Notes: generated from the sequence alone by a model not told the origin. 64,000 bases of DNA from Pararhizobium gei (GCF_029223885.1 NZ_CP119409.1:2816001-2880000), one strand, 5' to 3'; counted from the first letter of the stretch, positions 37,593 through 46,586 are shown. Made by a program: numbers and translations.

Positions 37593-37778
37593 CCCAGCCA
37601 TCCTATACCATCGGCAAGCGACTTGCCGTGTGACGGCTGTTGACGCAATTGTTGCTTGAAAATAACTGAATTTTTACGATGATAGGGTGAAGATGAGGCT
37701 CGAGCCTCCGGGGATTACGACATTAACGGGTATTATCGTGTGAGGCAGCATCGTCGATCGTTTCGGAACGGATCCCCC

Positions 37779-38579
37779 ATGCGCCGGCTATTTCTGGCTC
37801 TCCTGCCTATCGTGACACTTCTGTCCGCCTGCACCTCGACGGATTACGATCTCGTCTCGACCGCGTCGATCCCGCCAAAATTTCAGGACAAGGATCCGCA
37901 GGATTTCGGTGTGAAGACGCCGAACCACCACACGATCCACGGCATCGACGTTTCCAAGTGGCAGGGCGACGTCGATTGGGCCAAGGTCAGGGCGTCCGGC
38001 GTCGCTTTCGCCTTCATCAAGGCGACGGAAGGCAAGGACCGGGTCGATGCGCGCTTCAACGAGTACTGGCAACGCGCCCGTGCCGCAGGCCTCCCCTACG
38101 CGCCTTATCATTTCTATTATTTCTGCTCGACGGCCGACCAGCAGGCCGATTGGTTCATCGCCAATGTGCCCAAGAGCGCCGTGCATCTTCCGCCGGTGCT
38201 CGATGTCGAGTGGAACGGCGAATCGAAGACCTGCCGCTCCCGCCCGTCGCCGGCGACGGTCCAGGCCGAAATGAAGCGTTTCATGGACCGGCTGGAGCAG
38301 CATTATGGCAAGCGGCCGATCATTTATACCTCGGTGGATTTCCATCGCGACAATCTCGTCGGCCAGTTCAACGACCATCATTTCTGGGTTCGCTCGGTAG
38401 CGGCGCATCCGACGAAAATCTATCCGGAACGGCGCTGGGCCTTCTGGCAATATACCAGCACAGGCGTCGTCCCCGGCATCGAAGGCAATACGGACATCAA
38501 TGTTTTCGCCGGCTCGCCAAAGAACTGGAAAGCATGGGTCTCCGCCGTGTCGCAGCCGCGGGAAGTGGCCGGAAAATAA
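37779..38579 (+). CDS. GH25 lysozyme-like muramidase lipoprotein
   Basis: A 266-residue envelope protein of glycoside hydrolase family 25 (Chalaropsis-type lysozyme). A signal peptide ends in LLSAC (lipobox, Cys about 18). The GH25 barrel starts at HGIDVSKWQGDVDW (catalytic Asp), continues VAFAFIKATEGKD, and has the catalytic DxE in LDVEWNGES, then PIIYTSVDFH and WAFWQYTSTG. The start is the ATG at 37779 after GGAACGGAT. Rhizobial GH25 proteins are assumed to cut their own peptidoglycan; the partner machinery is unknown. Confidence 0.92.
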   Translation: MRRLFLALLPIVTLLSACTSTDYDLVSTASIPPKFQDKDPQDFGVKTPNHHTIHGIDVSKWQGDVDWAKVRASGVAFAFIKATEGKDRVDARFNEYWQRARAAGLPYAPYHFYYFCSTADQQADWFIANVPKSAVHLPPVLDVEWNGESKTCRSRPSPATVQAEMKRFMDRLEQHYGKRPIIYTSVDFHRDNLVGQFNDHHFWVRSVAAHPTKIYPERRWAFWQYTSTGVVPGIEGNTDINVFAGSPKNWKAWVSAVSQPREVAGK

Positions 38580-38713
38580 GCCTTCTGCGCTGAATTCTTG
38601 TTTCTGCCCTATTGCCGTGCGAACTCGACTTTCATAGTTTCAATGATTGCGGCGTCGGCGTCTTCAAGCCCAATGCCCTTTGCCGGTTTCCGGCCTGACA
38701 ACAAGGACTTTCG

Positions 38714-39922
38714 ATGATCCGCGGCACCCTGCGCTCCGTTCTTTCGATCGGTTTTCTCACTCTTTTGGCATCTTCTGCAATGGCGCAGGATGCGGCGACG
38801 CCCAAAGCCCCCTGCGGCGGCGATCTCGCGACTTTTCTGGAAGGCGTCAAGGCCGAAGCCCTCGCCAAGGGTATTCCGGCGGAAGCCGTGGATCGGGCGC
38901 TTAGCGGTGCCGCCATCTCCGAAAAAGTGCTCAGCCGCGATCGCGCGCAGGGCGTCTTCAAGCAGAGCTTTACGGAGTTTTCCCAGCGCACGGTCAGCAA
39001 GGCACGGCTGGACATGGGCGCGAAAAAGATGACGGAATTTGCCTCCGTCTTCGACCGCGCGGAAAAGGAGTTCGGCATCCCGGCAGCGGTCATCGCTGCC
39101 TTCTGGGCGATGGAGACGGATTTTGGCGCCGTCCAGGGCGATTTCAACACCCGCAACGCCTTGGTGACTCTTGCCCATGACTGCCGACGCCCGGAAATGT
39201 TCCGGCCGCAATTGATCTCGGCGATCGAGATGGTTCAACACGGCGATCTCGATCCGGCAGCGACCACCGGCGCCTGGGCCGGCGAGATCGGACAGGTCCA
39301 GATGCTGCCGGAAGACATCATCGCCCATGGTGTGGACGGCGACGGCGACGGCCATGTGAAGCTCAAGGAGAGCTCCCCCGACGCCATCATGACGGCGGCC
39401 AAATTCATCAACAGCCTCGGCTTCAAGGCCGGCGAGCCCTGGATCCAGGAAGTCAGCCTGCCGGAAAATCTTCCCTGGGAAAAGACCGGCCTGCAGCCGG
39501 GCATGACGGCGGGTGATTGGTTCGCCTTGGGTGTCAAGCCGCGCGACGGCAATATGGGCTTTCCGCAACTCGGTGCATCCGTCGTCATTCCGCAGGGCCG
39601 CCACGGCGTAGCCTTCATGACCTATCCGAATTTCAACATCTATCTCGAATGGAACCAGTCCTTCATCTACACGACATCGGCAGCCTATTTCGCCACGCGT
39701 CTTGCCGGCGCACCACCCTATGAGACCCGCAATCCGGACCCTGGCCTCAGCGACGAGAGCATGAAGGCGCTGCAGACCAAGCTGCAGAGTCTCGGCCATG
39801 ATGTCGGAAAGATCGACGGCATTCTCGGTTCCGGTACGCGCGCAGCCCTTCAAAAGGAGCAGTTGCGCCTGGGCATTCCAGCCGACGGATGGGCAACGCA
39901 GAGCGTTTTCGACGCGCTCTGA
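38714..39922 (+). CDS. Lytic murein transglycosylase, MltB type (SLT_2 + PG-binding)
   Basis: A 402-residue periplasmic enzyme. Signal peptide to about residue 24 (SSAMA), then the SLT_2 domain with catalytic Glu in FWAMETDFGAV (Glu 134), GEIGQVQMLPEDI and LPWEKTGLQPG. The last ~60 residues are a PG_binding_1 domain (LQTKLQSLGHDVGKIDGILGSGTR). No lipobox follows the signal peptide, so it is soluble, unlike E. coli MltB. The next gene is convergent and its stop is immediately adjacent. Confidence 0.94.
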   Translation: MIRGTLRSVLSIGFLTLLASSAMAQDAATPKAPCGGDLATFLEGVKAEALAKGIPAEAVDRALSGAAISEKVLSRDRAQGVFKQSFTEFSQRTVSKARLDMGAKKMTEFASVFDRAEKEFGIPAAVIAAFWAMETDFGAVQGDFNTRNALVTLAHDCRRPEMFRPQLISAIEMVQHGDLDPAATTGAWAGEIGQVQMLPEDIIAHGVDGDGDGHVKLKESSPDAIMTAAKFINSLGFKAGEPWIQEVSLPENLPWEKTGLQPGMTAGDWFALGVKPRDGNMGFPQLGASVVIPQGRHGVAFMTYPNFNIYLEWNQSFIYTTSAAYFATRLAGAPPYETRNPDPGLSDESMKALQTKLQSLGHDVGKIDGILGSGTRAALQKEQLRLGIPADGWATQSVFDAL

Positions 39923-41296
39923 TCAATGTTTTCCCAAGGCTTTCTCCCGCGCCCGCCGCCTGTGGTGGCGGGCAAGCCTGAAGGCGCGATAGCGGAGCCG
40001 AAGCGACCAGCGCGCATCGGCAAGTGCGGCTCCGCCTTTCGACACCTCGTTTAGTTCCCGCGCATAGGCAACGGCAAATGCCTTGCGGTAGGTCGACATA
40101 TGGTCCGAGGCGATGTTCTCCAGCCGGTGCATGACGCTGACCCACAGCGGCGAGACCAGCAACGTGACGGCAGTGACCGCAATTGCCACCTTGTGCGTGT
40201 CGAACTGCAGCACGCCGGCGCTGAGGCCCGCTGCAGCCAGGATGAAAGAGAACTCGCCGATCTGCGCCATCGACAATCCCGCGACCAGCGCGATCTGCGG
40301 CGGCGAGCCCGTCTTGCGCAGAAGAAAGATGTTCAAGATAGACTTGGCTGCAATGACGATCAGAGCCGCGCTCAAGACCGACCAGATATTATCTCCGATG
40401 AAGTCCAGATCGATCAGCAGCCCGATCGACAGGAAGAAAACCACCAGGAGAACGCTCTGGATCGGCTCGATGACCGGAATGACGCGGCTGCGCAAGGTGG
40501 AATTGCCGATCACGATGCCGGACAGGAATGCGCCATAGGCAGGTGACATGCCGGCAAGGCCGGAAATGGCGGCGGCCCCGAAACAGACGGCAAGCGCGCC
40601 GAGAGCCAGAATCTCCACCTTGTCCTCCACCGCCTCGCTGAACGGAACCCTGATTTTGCCGTGACGGCCGAACCACCAGAGCAAGGCGGCGAGCACGGCG
40701 ATGGCGATCAGCATCTTGATGGCAATTGCCGCAAAATCGGGTTGATCGCCTCCCAGGCTCGAGACGAGGATGAGCATGGGCACGACTGCGATGTCCTGCG
40801 CGATCAGCACGCCGACCGCAATTCGCCCGGTCTCGCTGCGAAGCTCGCCCATGTCCTCAAGCATTTTCATCGCGACGACAGTGGACGACATGGCGATGAC
40901 AAAGCCTAGAATCACGCCTTCGGCGAGACTGGCGCCGGTGATCAGGCCGATAAGGCTGCCCGCGACGACCGCGGCCGCTACCTGCCCGCCGGCAACCAGA
41001 AGCGCCTGCCGCAGGCTCAGCACGAAGGCCTTGACCGACAATTCCATGCCGATGAAAAACAGCAATACGACGACGCCCATTTCCGCCAAAAGCGCGACAT
41101 TGCCGCTCGATGAAATGAAGCCGAAGCCGGTCGGTCCAAGCGCCACGCCGGCAAGAATGAAACCGACGAGCGGCGGCTGCCGCAGGCGAAGGAAGCCGAG
41201 CCCCAGAAGCGCCGCGACGGCGACGACGATGGCAATGGGAACAAGCCCCTGCCCGTCATGGGCGGCAGAAGCGATGATGTGCGGTGTCGGCTCCAG
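39923..41296 (-). CDS. CPA2-family cation:proton antiporter (KefB-like), probable CTG start
   Basis: A membrane antiporter of the KefB/CPA2 type with 12-13 hydrophobic helices and no C-terminal TrkA-N domain, only a short basic tail. The first ATG/GTG/TTG codon in frame is the GTG at 41146, which would delete the first helix and split the motif GFILAGVALGPTGFG. The frame is open 50 codons further, coding EPTPHIIASAAHDGQGLVPI and TM1, with no ATG, GTG or TTG before an upstream TAG. A CTG at 41296 sits 8 bases after AAGGGGG, so I propose it as the start (457 residues). Substrate is K+ or Na+; not resolvable. Confidence 0.82.
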   Translation of the reverse strand: MEPTPHIIASAAHDGQGLVPIAIVVAVAALLGLGFLRLRQPPLVGFILAGVALGPTGFGFISSSGNVALLAEMGVVVLLFFIGMELSVKAFVLSLRQALLVAGGQVAAAVVAGSLIGLITGASLAEGVILGFVIAMSSTVVAMKMLEDMGELRSETGRIAVGVLIAQDIAVVPMLILVSSLGGDQPDFAAIAIKMLIAIAVLAALLWWFGRHGKIRVPFSEAVEDKVEILALGALAVCFGAAAISGLAGMSPAYGAFLSGIVIGNSTLRSRVIPVIEPIQSVLLVVFFLSIGLLIDLDFIGDNIWSVLSAALIVIAAKSILNIFLLRKTGSPPQIALVAGLSMAQIGEFSFILAAAGLSAGVLQFDTHKVAIAVTAVTLLVSPLWVSVMHRLENIASDHMSTYRKAFAVAYARELNEVSKGGAALADARWSLRLRYRAFRLARHHRRRAREKALGKH

Positions 41297-41409
41297 TTGT
41301 TCGGCCCCCTTTGAATTGCCCTGACAAAGCTCAAGAATCGGGTGGATTCTATACGCCTCAAGTCTTAGCCCAGCCTATGTTTCGAATGAGATGACGGGAG
41401 GTCAAGGCA

Positions 41410-42345
41410 ATGGACGCGAAAATGTACGATTTGCAGCATCGGATGACGCCATCGACATGGGGCTTGCTGGCTCTGCTTGGCCTGATCTGGGGCGGATCGT
41501 TCTTCTTCGCGCGCATCGCCGTCCAGCACGTGCCGGCCCTGACGCTGGTTCTTCTCCGCGTGGCTTTGGCCGCGCTGGCGCTCCATCTCTATGTTCGGGG
41601 CCGTTTCGAAATCTACCGTGAGATCCGCAACCGCTGGCGGCAATTCCTGCTGCTGGGCCTCATCAACAACGCTATACCGCACAGCTTCATCTTTCTGGGT
41701 CAGACGGAGATCGGAGCCGGCCTTGCCGCCATTCTTAATGCCACGACGCCGATCTGGACCGTGCTGATTGCCAACGCTTTGACCGAAGACGAGAAATTCA
41801 ACCTCTCAAAGATTGCAGGCTCCCTCTTGGGTTTGGCCGGTACCGTGGCACTGATCGGCCCAAGCGCCTTGCCCGGCCTTGCCGCTGAAGGACGCGCGAA
41901 ACCGATGTGGGCATTGCTTTTTCCAGTGATCGCCGCAATCAGCTACGGCTTTGCGGGAACCTACGGCAAGCGCTTTCGGGATCTTACCCCGCCGGTGACC
42001 GCAGCCGGGCAGTTGACGGCCTCGACGCTCATCATGCTGCCGGTCTCGCTCCTCGTGGACACGCCCTGGATTTTACCCGCTCCGCCGCCAACCACCCTTC
42101 TGGCGATCCTCGCCCTGGCATTGGTTTCCACGGCCTATGGCTATATCTTGTTCTTCCGCATCATAGGCCGGGCTGGAGCGACCAATGCGTCGCTGGTGAC
42201 GCTCCTCGTGCCGCCAGGCGCGATTCTCCTCGGTTTTCTGTTTCTCGGCGAAAGTCTTGAACGCACTCATATAACCGGCATGCTGCTCATCGCTTTAGGG
42301 CTCGTGGTATTGGATGGCCGCTTCACACGACAGAAACAGGCCTGA
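41410..42345 (+). CDS. EamA/DMT-superfamily transporter
   Basis: A 311-residue inner-membrane carrier with ten helices in two EamA repeats (WGLLALLGLIWGGSFFFARIAV; ALLFPVIAAISYGFAGTYGKRF). Landmarks AALNATTPIWT-type (AAILNATTPIWTVLIA) and GEXL-type LFLGESLERTHITG match the RhaT/PecM-like group of putative metabolite exporters. GGAGGT lies seven bases before the ATG. It is divergent from the antiporter gene with a 113-base gap. The substrate is unknown. Confidence 0.9.
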   Translation: MDAKMYDLQHRMTPSTWGLLALLGLIWGGSFFFARIAVQHVPALTLVLLRVALAALALHLYVRGRFEIYREIRNRWRQFLLLGLINNAIPHSFIFLGQTEIGAGLAAILNATTPIWTVLIANALTEDEKFNLSKIAGSLLGLAGTVALIGPSALPGLAAEGRAKPMWALLFPVIAAISYGFAGTYGKRFRDLTPPVTAAGQLTASTLIMLPVSLLVDTPWILPAPPPTTLLAILALALVSTAYGYILFFRIIGRAGATNASLVTLLVPPGAILLGFLFLGESLERTHITGMLLIALGLVVLDGRFTRQKQA

Positions 42346-42592
42346 CCGCTGGAATCAGTTCCCCGCGATGTATCCAATCGGCCACTCACGGTACATTTCA
42401 GAAGGTTACATTAACCGAATCGATGACATTGTGAAAAAAATGTGGCGGCATAAATAAATGTTAAAAAACAAATACTTGATCCTGTTGATAACGATTTTTT
42501 AGCCATAAATCATTGCAGCGCAGCATAACTTTTCCTTTCAACCGTGACATTTTAACCCTATCTTCCTAACGTCAACGCAAGGAGAGCCGGTT
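42346..42592. other. AT-rich intergenic region upstream of a 25-aa gene
   Basis: Noticeably AT-rich compared with neighbours (runs such as TTAAAAAACAAATAC and GATTTTTTAGCC). It should hold the promoter of the small gene at 42593. I see no long palindrome or ORF. Confidence 0.4.
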
Positions 42593-42670
42593 ATGGGTAT
42601 TACACATTCTTTGAATGTTCTCATGATAAGTGCAGCGTTCGTATTCGTCGCAACCATGCTTTTCATCTGA
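42593..42670 (+). CDS. Very small membrane protein, 25 aa
   Basis: The frame MGITHSLNVLMISAAFVFVATMLFI is short but well supported: AAGGAG lies seven to twelve bases before the ATG, the whole product is one hydrophobic helix, and it stands alone with its own AT-rich upstream region. It would insert in the inner membrane as a single-pass peptide. I do not know a function. Closest named idea is a small stress or regulatory membrane peptide, which is speculation. Confidence 0.6.
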   Translation: MGITHSLNVLMISAAFVFVATMLFI

Positions 42671-42790
42671 AAACACGCAGGCGTACCGCCCGGTCGATAG
42701 AAGAACCATAATATCGATAGCCAATCGCAGCATGACTAACACGTCAGCAGCCTTCAACTCGGCGATTTAGACAAAGTTGCTCACGACAGA

Positions 42791-42823
42791 AAACCCCTCG
42801 GCGCATTGCTTGCCGAGGGGTTT
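42791..42823. terminator. Bidirectional intrinsic terminator after metF
   Basis: A 12-bp perfect inverted repeat (AAACCCCTCGGC / GCCGAGGGGTTT, 9-base loop) with T-rich flank on both strands lies 20 bases past the metF stop. It ends the ArsR-metF transcript. Confidence 0.88.
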
Positions 42824-42842
42824 GTTTTGCCACAGCCTCAGA

Positions 42843-43760
42843 TCAGGCTGCTGCTCCTGCAGCGCGGGACGCCGAGGGCAGACGCTCGAAGCCAACGAGA
42901 TCGCAAACCGCCGACACGAGCGGCGCTCGGTTCATTGTGTACATATGGAAGTCACGAATGCCGCGACGGGCGAGATCAACGATCTGCTCGGCTGCGATGA
43001 GGGTCGCTTCCTTGAAACGTTCTTCGGGATTGTCGTCGAGATGGGCCAGCCGCGTTACGATGGAATCAGGAATTTTTGCGCCGCAAAGCCCGGCGAACCT
43101 GATTATCGATGCCAGATTATTGATCGGCATGATGCCAGGGACAACAGGAATTGATATCCCTGCCCCACGAACACGCTGCAGATATCGCTCGAAATCATCA
43201 TTATCGAAGAAGAACTGGGTGAGCGCCCGCGTCGCGCCATTGTCGACCTTTCGCTTGAGCATATCGATATCGGCGGAAACATCGGGGCTTTCCGGATGTT
43301 TTTCCGGATAGGCGGACACGGAAATCTCGAAATCACCCCTGGCGCGGATGGCGGCGACAAGCGCAGCCGCATTCTCATAGCCATCCGGGAACGGCTCGTA
43401 GCAAGCGCCGACACCGCCTTGCGGATCGCCGCGAAGCGCCACGAAATGGCGAACACCGGTTGCAATGAATTCCTCGATAATTCCATCCACCTCGGCTCTG
43501 GACGCGCCGACACAGGTCAGATGCGCGGCCGTTTGCGGAATACCGGCCTCGTGAATCATCCGCCGCACCGCAGTCAGGGATCGAGCCTTGGTCGATCCGC
43601 CGGCCCCATAGGTTAGCGTCACGAACGCGGGACCGAACGCCGCAAGCGTCTCGACCGTCTGGAAAAGCTGGACCTCCATCTCGTCGTTCTTCGCAGGGAA
43701 ATATTCAAAGGACAGATTGAGATTGCCGCGTTCGGCCGGATAAAGCGTATGGATCGGCAT
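42843..43760 (-). CDS. metF: 5,10-methylenetetrahydrofolate reductase
   Basis: MetF reduces methylene-THF to methyl-THF with FAD, feeding methionine synthesis. The 305-residue barrel protein has the N-terminal LSFEYFPAKNDEME (catalytic Glu region), FVTLTYGAGGSTKARS, HLTCVGASRAEVDG, LRGDPQGG, the central QFFFDNDDFERYL block and VPGIMPINN. The start at 43760 has GGGAGAA before it; the earlier in-frame ATG lies inside the preceding gene. It begins one base after that gene's stop, so the two form an operon. Confidence 0.95.
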   Translation of the reverse strand: MPIHTLYPAERGNLNLSFEYFPAKNDEMEVQLFQTVETLAAFGPAFVTLTYGAGGSTKARSLTAVRRMIHEAGIPQTAAHLTCVGASRAEVDGIIEEFIATGVRHFVALRGDPQGGVGACYEPFPDGYENAAALVAAIRARGDFEISVSAYPEKHPESPDVSADIDMLKRKVDNGATRALTQFFFDNDDFERYLQRVRGAGISIPVVPGIMPINNLASIIRFAGLCGAKIPDSIVTRLAHLDDNPEERFKEATLIAAEQIVDLARRGIRDFHMYTMNRAPLVSAVCDLVGFERLPSASRAAGAAA

Positions 43761-43761
43761 G

Positions 43762-44790
43762 TCAGGTTCTCCCGGCAGCGGCGACAGTCCTGTCACCTGG
43801 GGTTAGATCGGCAAGGACGACCTGCCGGTGATTGCGAGCCAGCCAGATGGTCACCGTCAATTGTCCGCCACGGTCCTGCTCCGGCGCGAGATCGACAATC
43901 TGCTCGACCCGCAGCCCGACTTTGTCCAGCCACTCCGCCATGGTCTGGCGTGAGAAGCCGAGGCGCAAATGCGCATGCTCGTCGCGGAGATGTTCCACCG
44001 AATGCGGGGCAAAATCGATAATCGCCAGTCGTCCGCCGGCCGAGAGCATCCGCGCCGCCTCGGCAATGGCCGCTTCCGGCTGCTGCAGGAAATGCAGCAC
44101 CTGATGAATGACCACGAGATCGAACTGATGATCGTCAAGCGGCAGATTGAAGATGTCGCCGTGCCGGATGGACGCCTTGGTGATCCCGGCCCGATCGAGA
44201 TTGGAACGGGCCACGGCCAGCATATCGCGGCTGGCATCGACGCCAACGCCCCGGCGATAGAGCCCCTCGAAAAGCTGCAGAATGCGCCCCGTGCCGGTGC
44301 CGAGATCAAGCAGACCATCGACTGGATCCGGGCCGACCACCTGCTTCAAAGCCGTCTCGACATCCGCCTCGCTGACATGCAGGCGGCGTAGTTCGTCCCA
44401 GCCGGCAGCGTTGCGGCTAAAATAAGCCTGCGCTTTTTCCGACCGGGATTGCTTTAGTGTCGACAGCCGAGCCGCGTCGCGGGCCAGAACAGCATCGCCC
44501 GGATCGGCAAACGACAGCAAGTCCCGAACAAGGGCAACGCCGGCACCCTCCGCCGTCAGCCTGAAATAAGCCCAGGCACCCTCCTGATAGCGGTCGATCA
44601 GCGAGACCTCCGCCAAAAGCTTCAGGTGGCGGGAAATGCGCGGCTGGGACTGTCCGAGGATTTCCGTCAGGTCTGTGACGGTCAGGTCGCCGACGGCAAG
44701 CAATGCGAGCAAACGCATGCGCGTCGATTCTCCCGCCGCCTTCAGGACGTCCACAAGGTTGTCCAGTCCAAGTCCCTGCTTCGCCGCCAT
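43762..44790 (-). CDS. ArsR-family regulator fused to a SAM-dependent methyltransferase (SahR-like)
   Basis: A 342-residue fusion. Residues ~5-95 are a winged-helix ArsR domain (AAGESTRMRLLALLAVGDLTV, recognition helix QSQPRISRHLKLLAEVSL). Residues ~120-325 are a class I methyltransferase: motif I LLDLGTGTGRIL, VGVDASRDML, VVIHQVLHFL. Lacking any Cys metal site, it is not a metal sensor. Placement directly ahead of metF and a 22-bp palindrome over its own promoter suggest a methionine-cycle repressor that senses SAM or SAH through the methyltransferase fold, like the SahR regulators described in Proteobacteria. The effector is inferred. Confidence 0.85.
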   Translation of the reverse strand: MAAKQGLGLDNLVDVLKAAGESTRMRLLALLAVGDLTVTDLTEILGQSQPRISRHLKLLAEVSLIDRYQEGAWAYFRLTAEGAGVALVRDLLSFADPGDAVLARDAARLSTLKQSRSEKAQAYFSRNAAGWDELRRLHVSEADVETALKQVVGPDPVDGLLDLGTGTGRILQLFEGLYRRGVGVDASRDMLAVARSNLDRAGITKASIRHGDIFNLPLDDHQFDLVVIHQVLHFLQQPEAAIAEAARMLSAGGRLAIIDFAPHSVEHLRDEHAHLRLGFSRQTMAEWLDKVGLRVEQIVDLAPEQDRGGQLTVTIWLARNHRQVVLADLTPGDRTVAAAGRT

Positions 44791-44805
44791 CCCAATCCTC
44801 ATCAA

Positions 44806-44827
44806 CACATAAAGATATGTTTATGTG
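44806..44827. promoter_or_regulatory. 22-bp operator palindrome for the ArsR-metF operon
   Basis: CACATAAA-GATATG-TTTATGTG is symmetric over 22 bases except one base pair on each side of the central ATAT. It lies 16 bases before the regulator's ATG, where it would overlap the promoter or block it, and is AT-rich in a GC-rich context. Autoregulation by the adjacent ArsR-type protein is the simplest reading. Confidence 0.75.
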
Positions 44828-44860
44828 ATTTTCGAACTAACGGCAAGACGGATTATGGCA

Positions 44861-44909
44861 AATTGCGAGGCTGAATCGAAAGGCGGTTCGCTGGCCGCCT
44901 GTCGCAATT
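44861..44909. repeat. Nested hairpin between ettA and the ArsR-metF operon
   Basis: AATTGCGA/TCGCAATT encloses AGGCGG/CCGCCT. It lies 28 bases after the ettA stop and 34 bases upstream of the operator. It may end ettA transcription, though no T-run follows. Confidence 0.5.
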
Positions 44910-44936
44910 CTCTTTGACTCGGTTCGATCGTATCGA

Positions 44937-46586
44937 TTAGCGCGTCAGGCGTTTGTAACTGACGCGGCTCGGATTGACCGATTCCGGACCCAGGCGGCGG
45001 ATTTTGTCCTTCTCGTAATCTTCGAAATTGCCCTCGAACCACTCGACATGGCTATCACCTTCGAAGGCCAGGATATGGGTCGCGAGCCGATCGAGGAACA
45101 TGCGATCGTGGCTGATGATGACGGCACAGCCGGCAAAGTTTTCCAGCGCGATTTCCAGCGCGGCCAGCGTTTCCGTATCGAGATCGTTGGTCGGTTCGTC
45201 GAGAAGCAGAACATTGCCGCCGGCCTTCAGCATCTTTGCGAGGTGAACGCGGTTGCGCTGGCCCCCTGAGAGATTGCCGACCTTCTGCTGCTGGTCCGTG
45301 CCCTTGAAGTTGAAAGCGCCGCAATAGGCGCGCGAATTCATCTCGATCTTGCCCAGCTTGATGACTTCGGCGCCACCGGAGATTTCTTCCCAGACGGTCT
45401 TGCTGCCATCCAGCGCATCGCGGCTCTGGTCGACATAGCCGAGCTTGACGGAATCACCGACGCGGAAGCTGCCGCTATCCGGCTTTTCCTGACCTGTGAT
45501 CATCCGGAACAATGTCGTCTTGCCGGCGCCGTTCGGCCCGATGACGCCGACAATGCCGCCCGGCGGCAGCTTGATGGAAAGGTTGTCGATCAGCACGCGA
45601 TCGCCATATCCCTTGGTGATGTTTTCGGCCTCGATAACGATCTGGCCGAGACGCTCGCCGATCGGAATGATGATCTGCGCGTCTCCAAGCCGCATCTTGT
45701 CGGCTGCATCGACCAGTTCGTCATAAGCTTTGATACGGGCCTTGGACTTTGACTGGCGTGCCTTCGGGCTGGAAGCGATCCATTCCTGTTCGCGGCTGAT
45801 CGCCTTCTGACGCGAAGCATCCTCGCGATTTTCCTGCTGCATGCGCTTGGCCTTGGCGAGCAGGTAAGCCGAATAGTTGCCTTCGTAGGGAATGCTGCGG
45901 CCCCGGTCGAGTTCAAGAATCCAGCCCGTCACATTGTCGAGGAAGTAGCGGTCGTGGGTGATCATCATCACGGCGCCGGGATATTGGCGCAGGTGGTTTT
46001 CCAGCCAGCCGATGGTCTCCGCGTCGAGATGGTTGGTCGGCTCGTCCAGCAGCAACAGGTCAGGCTTCGACAAAAGCAGCTTGCACAGTGCGATACGGCG
46101 GCGCTCACCGCCCGACAGGCTGGTCACATCGGCATCGCCCGGCGGGCAGCGCAAGGCCTCCATCGCCATTTCGACCTGGCTCTCCAGATCCCACAGGTTC
46201 TGCCCGTCAATGATGTCCTGAAGCTTCGACCCCTCTTCCGCCGTCTCGTCGGAATAGTTCATCATCAGTTCATTGTAACGCTCGAGGATGGCGGTCTTGT
46301 CGGCCACTCCGTCCATCACATTTTCCATCGCGGTCTTGTTCGGATCCAGCTGGGGCTCCTGGGCGAGGTAGCCAACAGTGGCTCCTTCGGCAACCCAGGC
46401 CTCTCCGGTATATTCCTTGTCGAGACCCGCCATGATGCGCAGCACCGTCGACTTGCCGGCCCCGTTCGGTCCGAGAATACCGATCTTGGCGTCGGGATAG
46501 AACGACAGATTGACGTTCTCCAGAACCTTCTTCGTGCCGTAGGACTTATTCAGCCCCGACATATGATAAATGAATTGGCGTGCCAT
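44937..46586 (-). CDS. ettA: Energy-dependent translational throttle protein EttA (ABC-F)
   Basis: EttA is a cytoplasmic ABC-F ATPase that binds the ribosomal E site and gates translation according to ATP/ADP. The 549-residue protein has two ABC domains: Walker A GPNGAGKST near residue 38 and GPNGAGKTT near residue 356, signatures LSGGERRRIAL and LSGGQRNRVHL, Walker B LLLDEPTNHLD and LLLDEPTNDLD. The linker (PtIM) carries REQEWIASSPKARQSKSKARI, and the EttA-typical arm follows the first Walker A. Length fits EttA (about 550), not Uup. Confidence 0.95.
   Translation of the reverse strand: MARQFIYHMSGLNKSYGTKKVLENVNLSFYPDAKIGILGPNGAGKSTVLRIMAGLDKEYTGEAWVAEGATVGYLAQEPQLDPNKTAMENVMDGVADKTAILERYNELMMNYSDETAEEGSKLQDIIDGQNLWDLESQVEMAMEALRCPPGDADVTSLSGGERRRIALCKLLLSKPDLLLLDEPTNHLDAETIGWLENHLRQYPGAVMMITHDRYFLDNVTGWILELDRGRSIPYEGNYSAYLLAKAKRMQQENREDASRQKAISREQEWIASSPKARQSKSKARIKAYDELVDAADKMRLGDAQIIIPIGERLGQIVIEAENITKGYGDRVLIDNLSIKLPPGGIVGVIGPNGAGKTTLFRMITGQEKPDSGSFRVGDSVKLGYVDQSRDALDGSKTVWEEISGGAEVIKLGKIEMNSRAYCGAFNFKGTDQQQKVGNLSGGQRNRVHLAKMLKAGGNVLLLDEPTNDLDTETLAALEIALENFAGCAVIISHDRMFLDRLATHILAFEGDSHVEWFEGNFEDYEKDKIRRLGPESVNPSRVSYKRLTR

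Noticed and set aside
38609..39853. Minus-strand open frame opposite the MltB-type gene
   Set aside because: Shadow frame; the plus strand has a signal peptide, catalytic motif and PG-binding domain.
43762..44790. Arsenic or metal-sensing ArsR repressor
   Set aside because: No Cys metal-site motif in the HTH domain, and the methyltransferase fusion with metF points to methionine metabolism.
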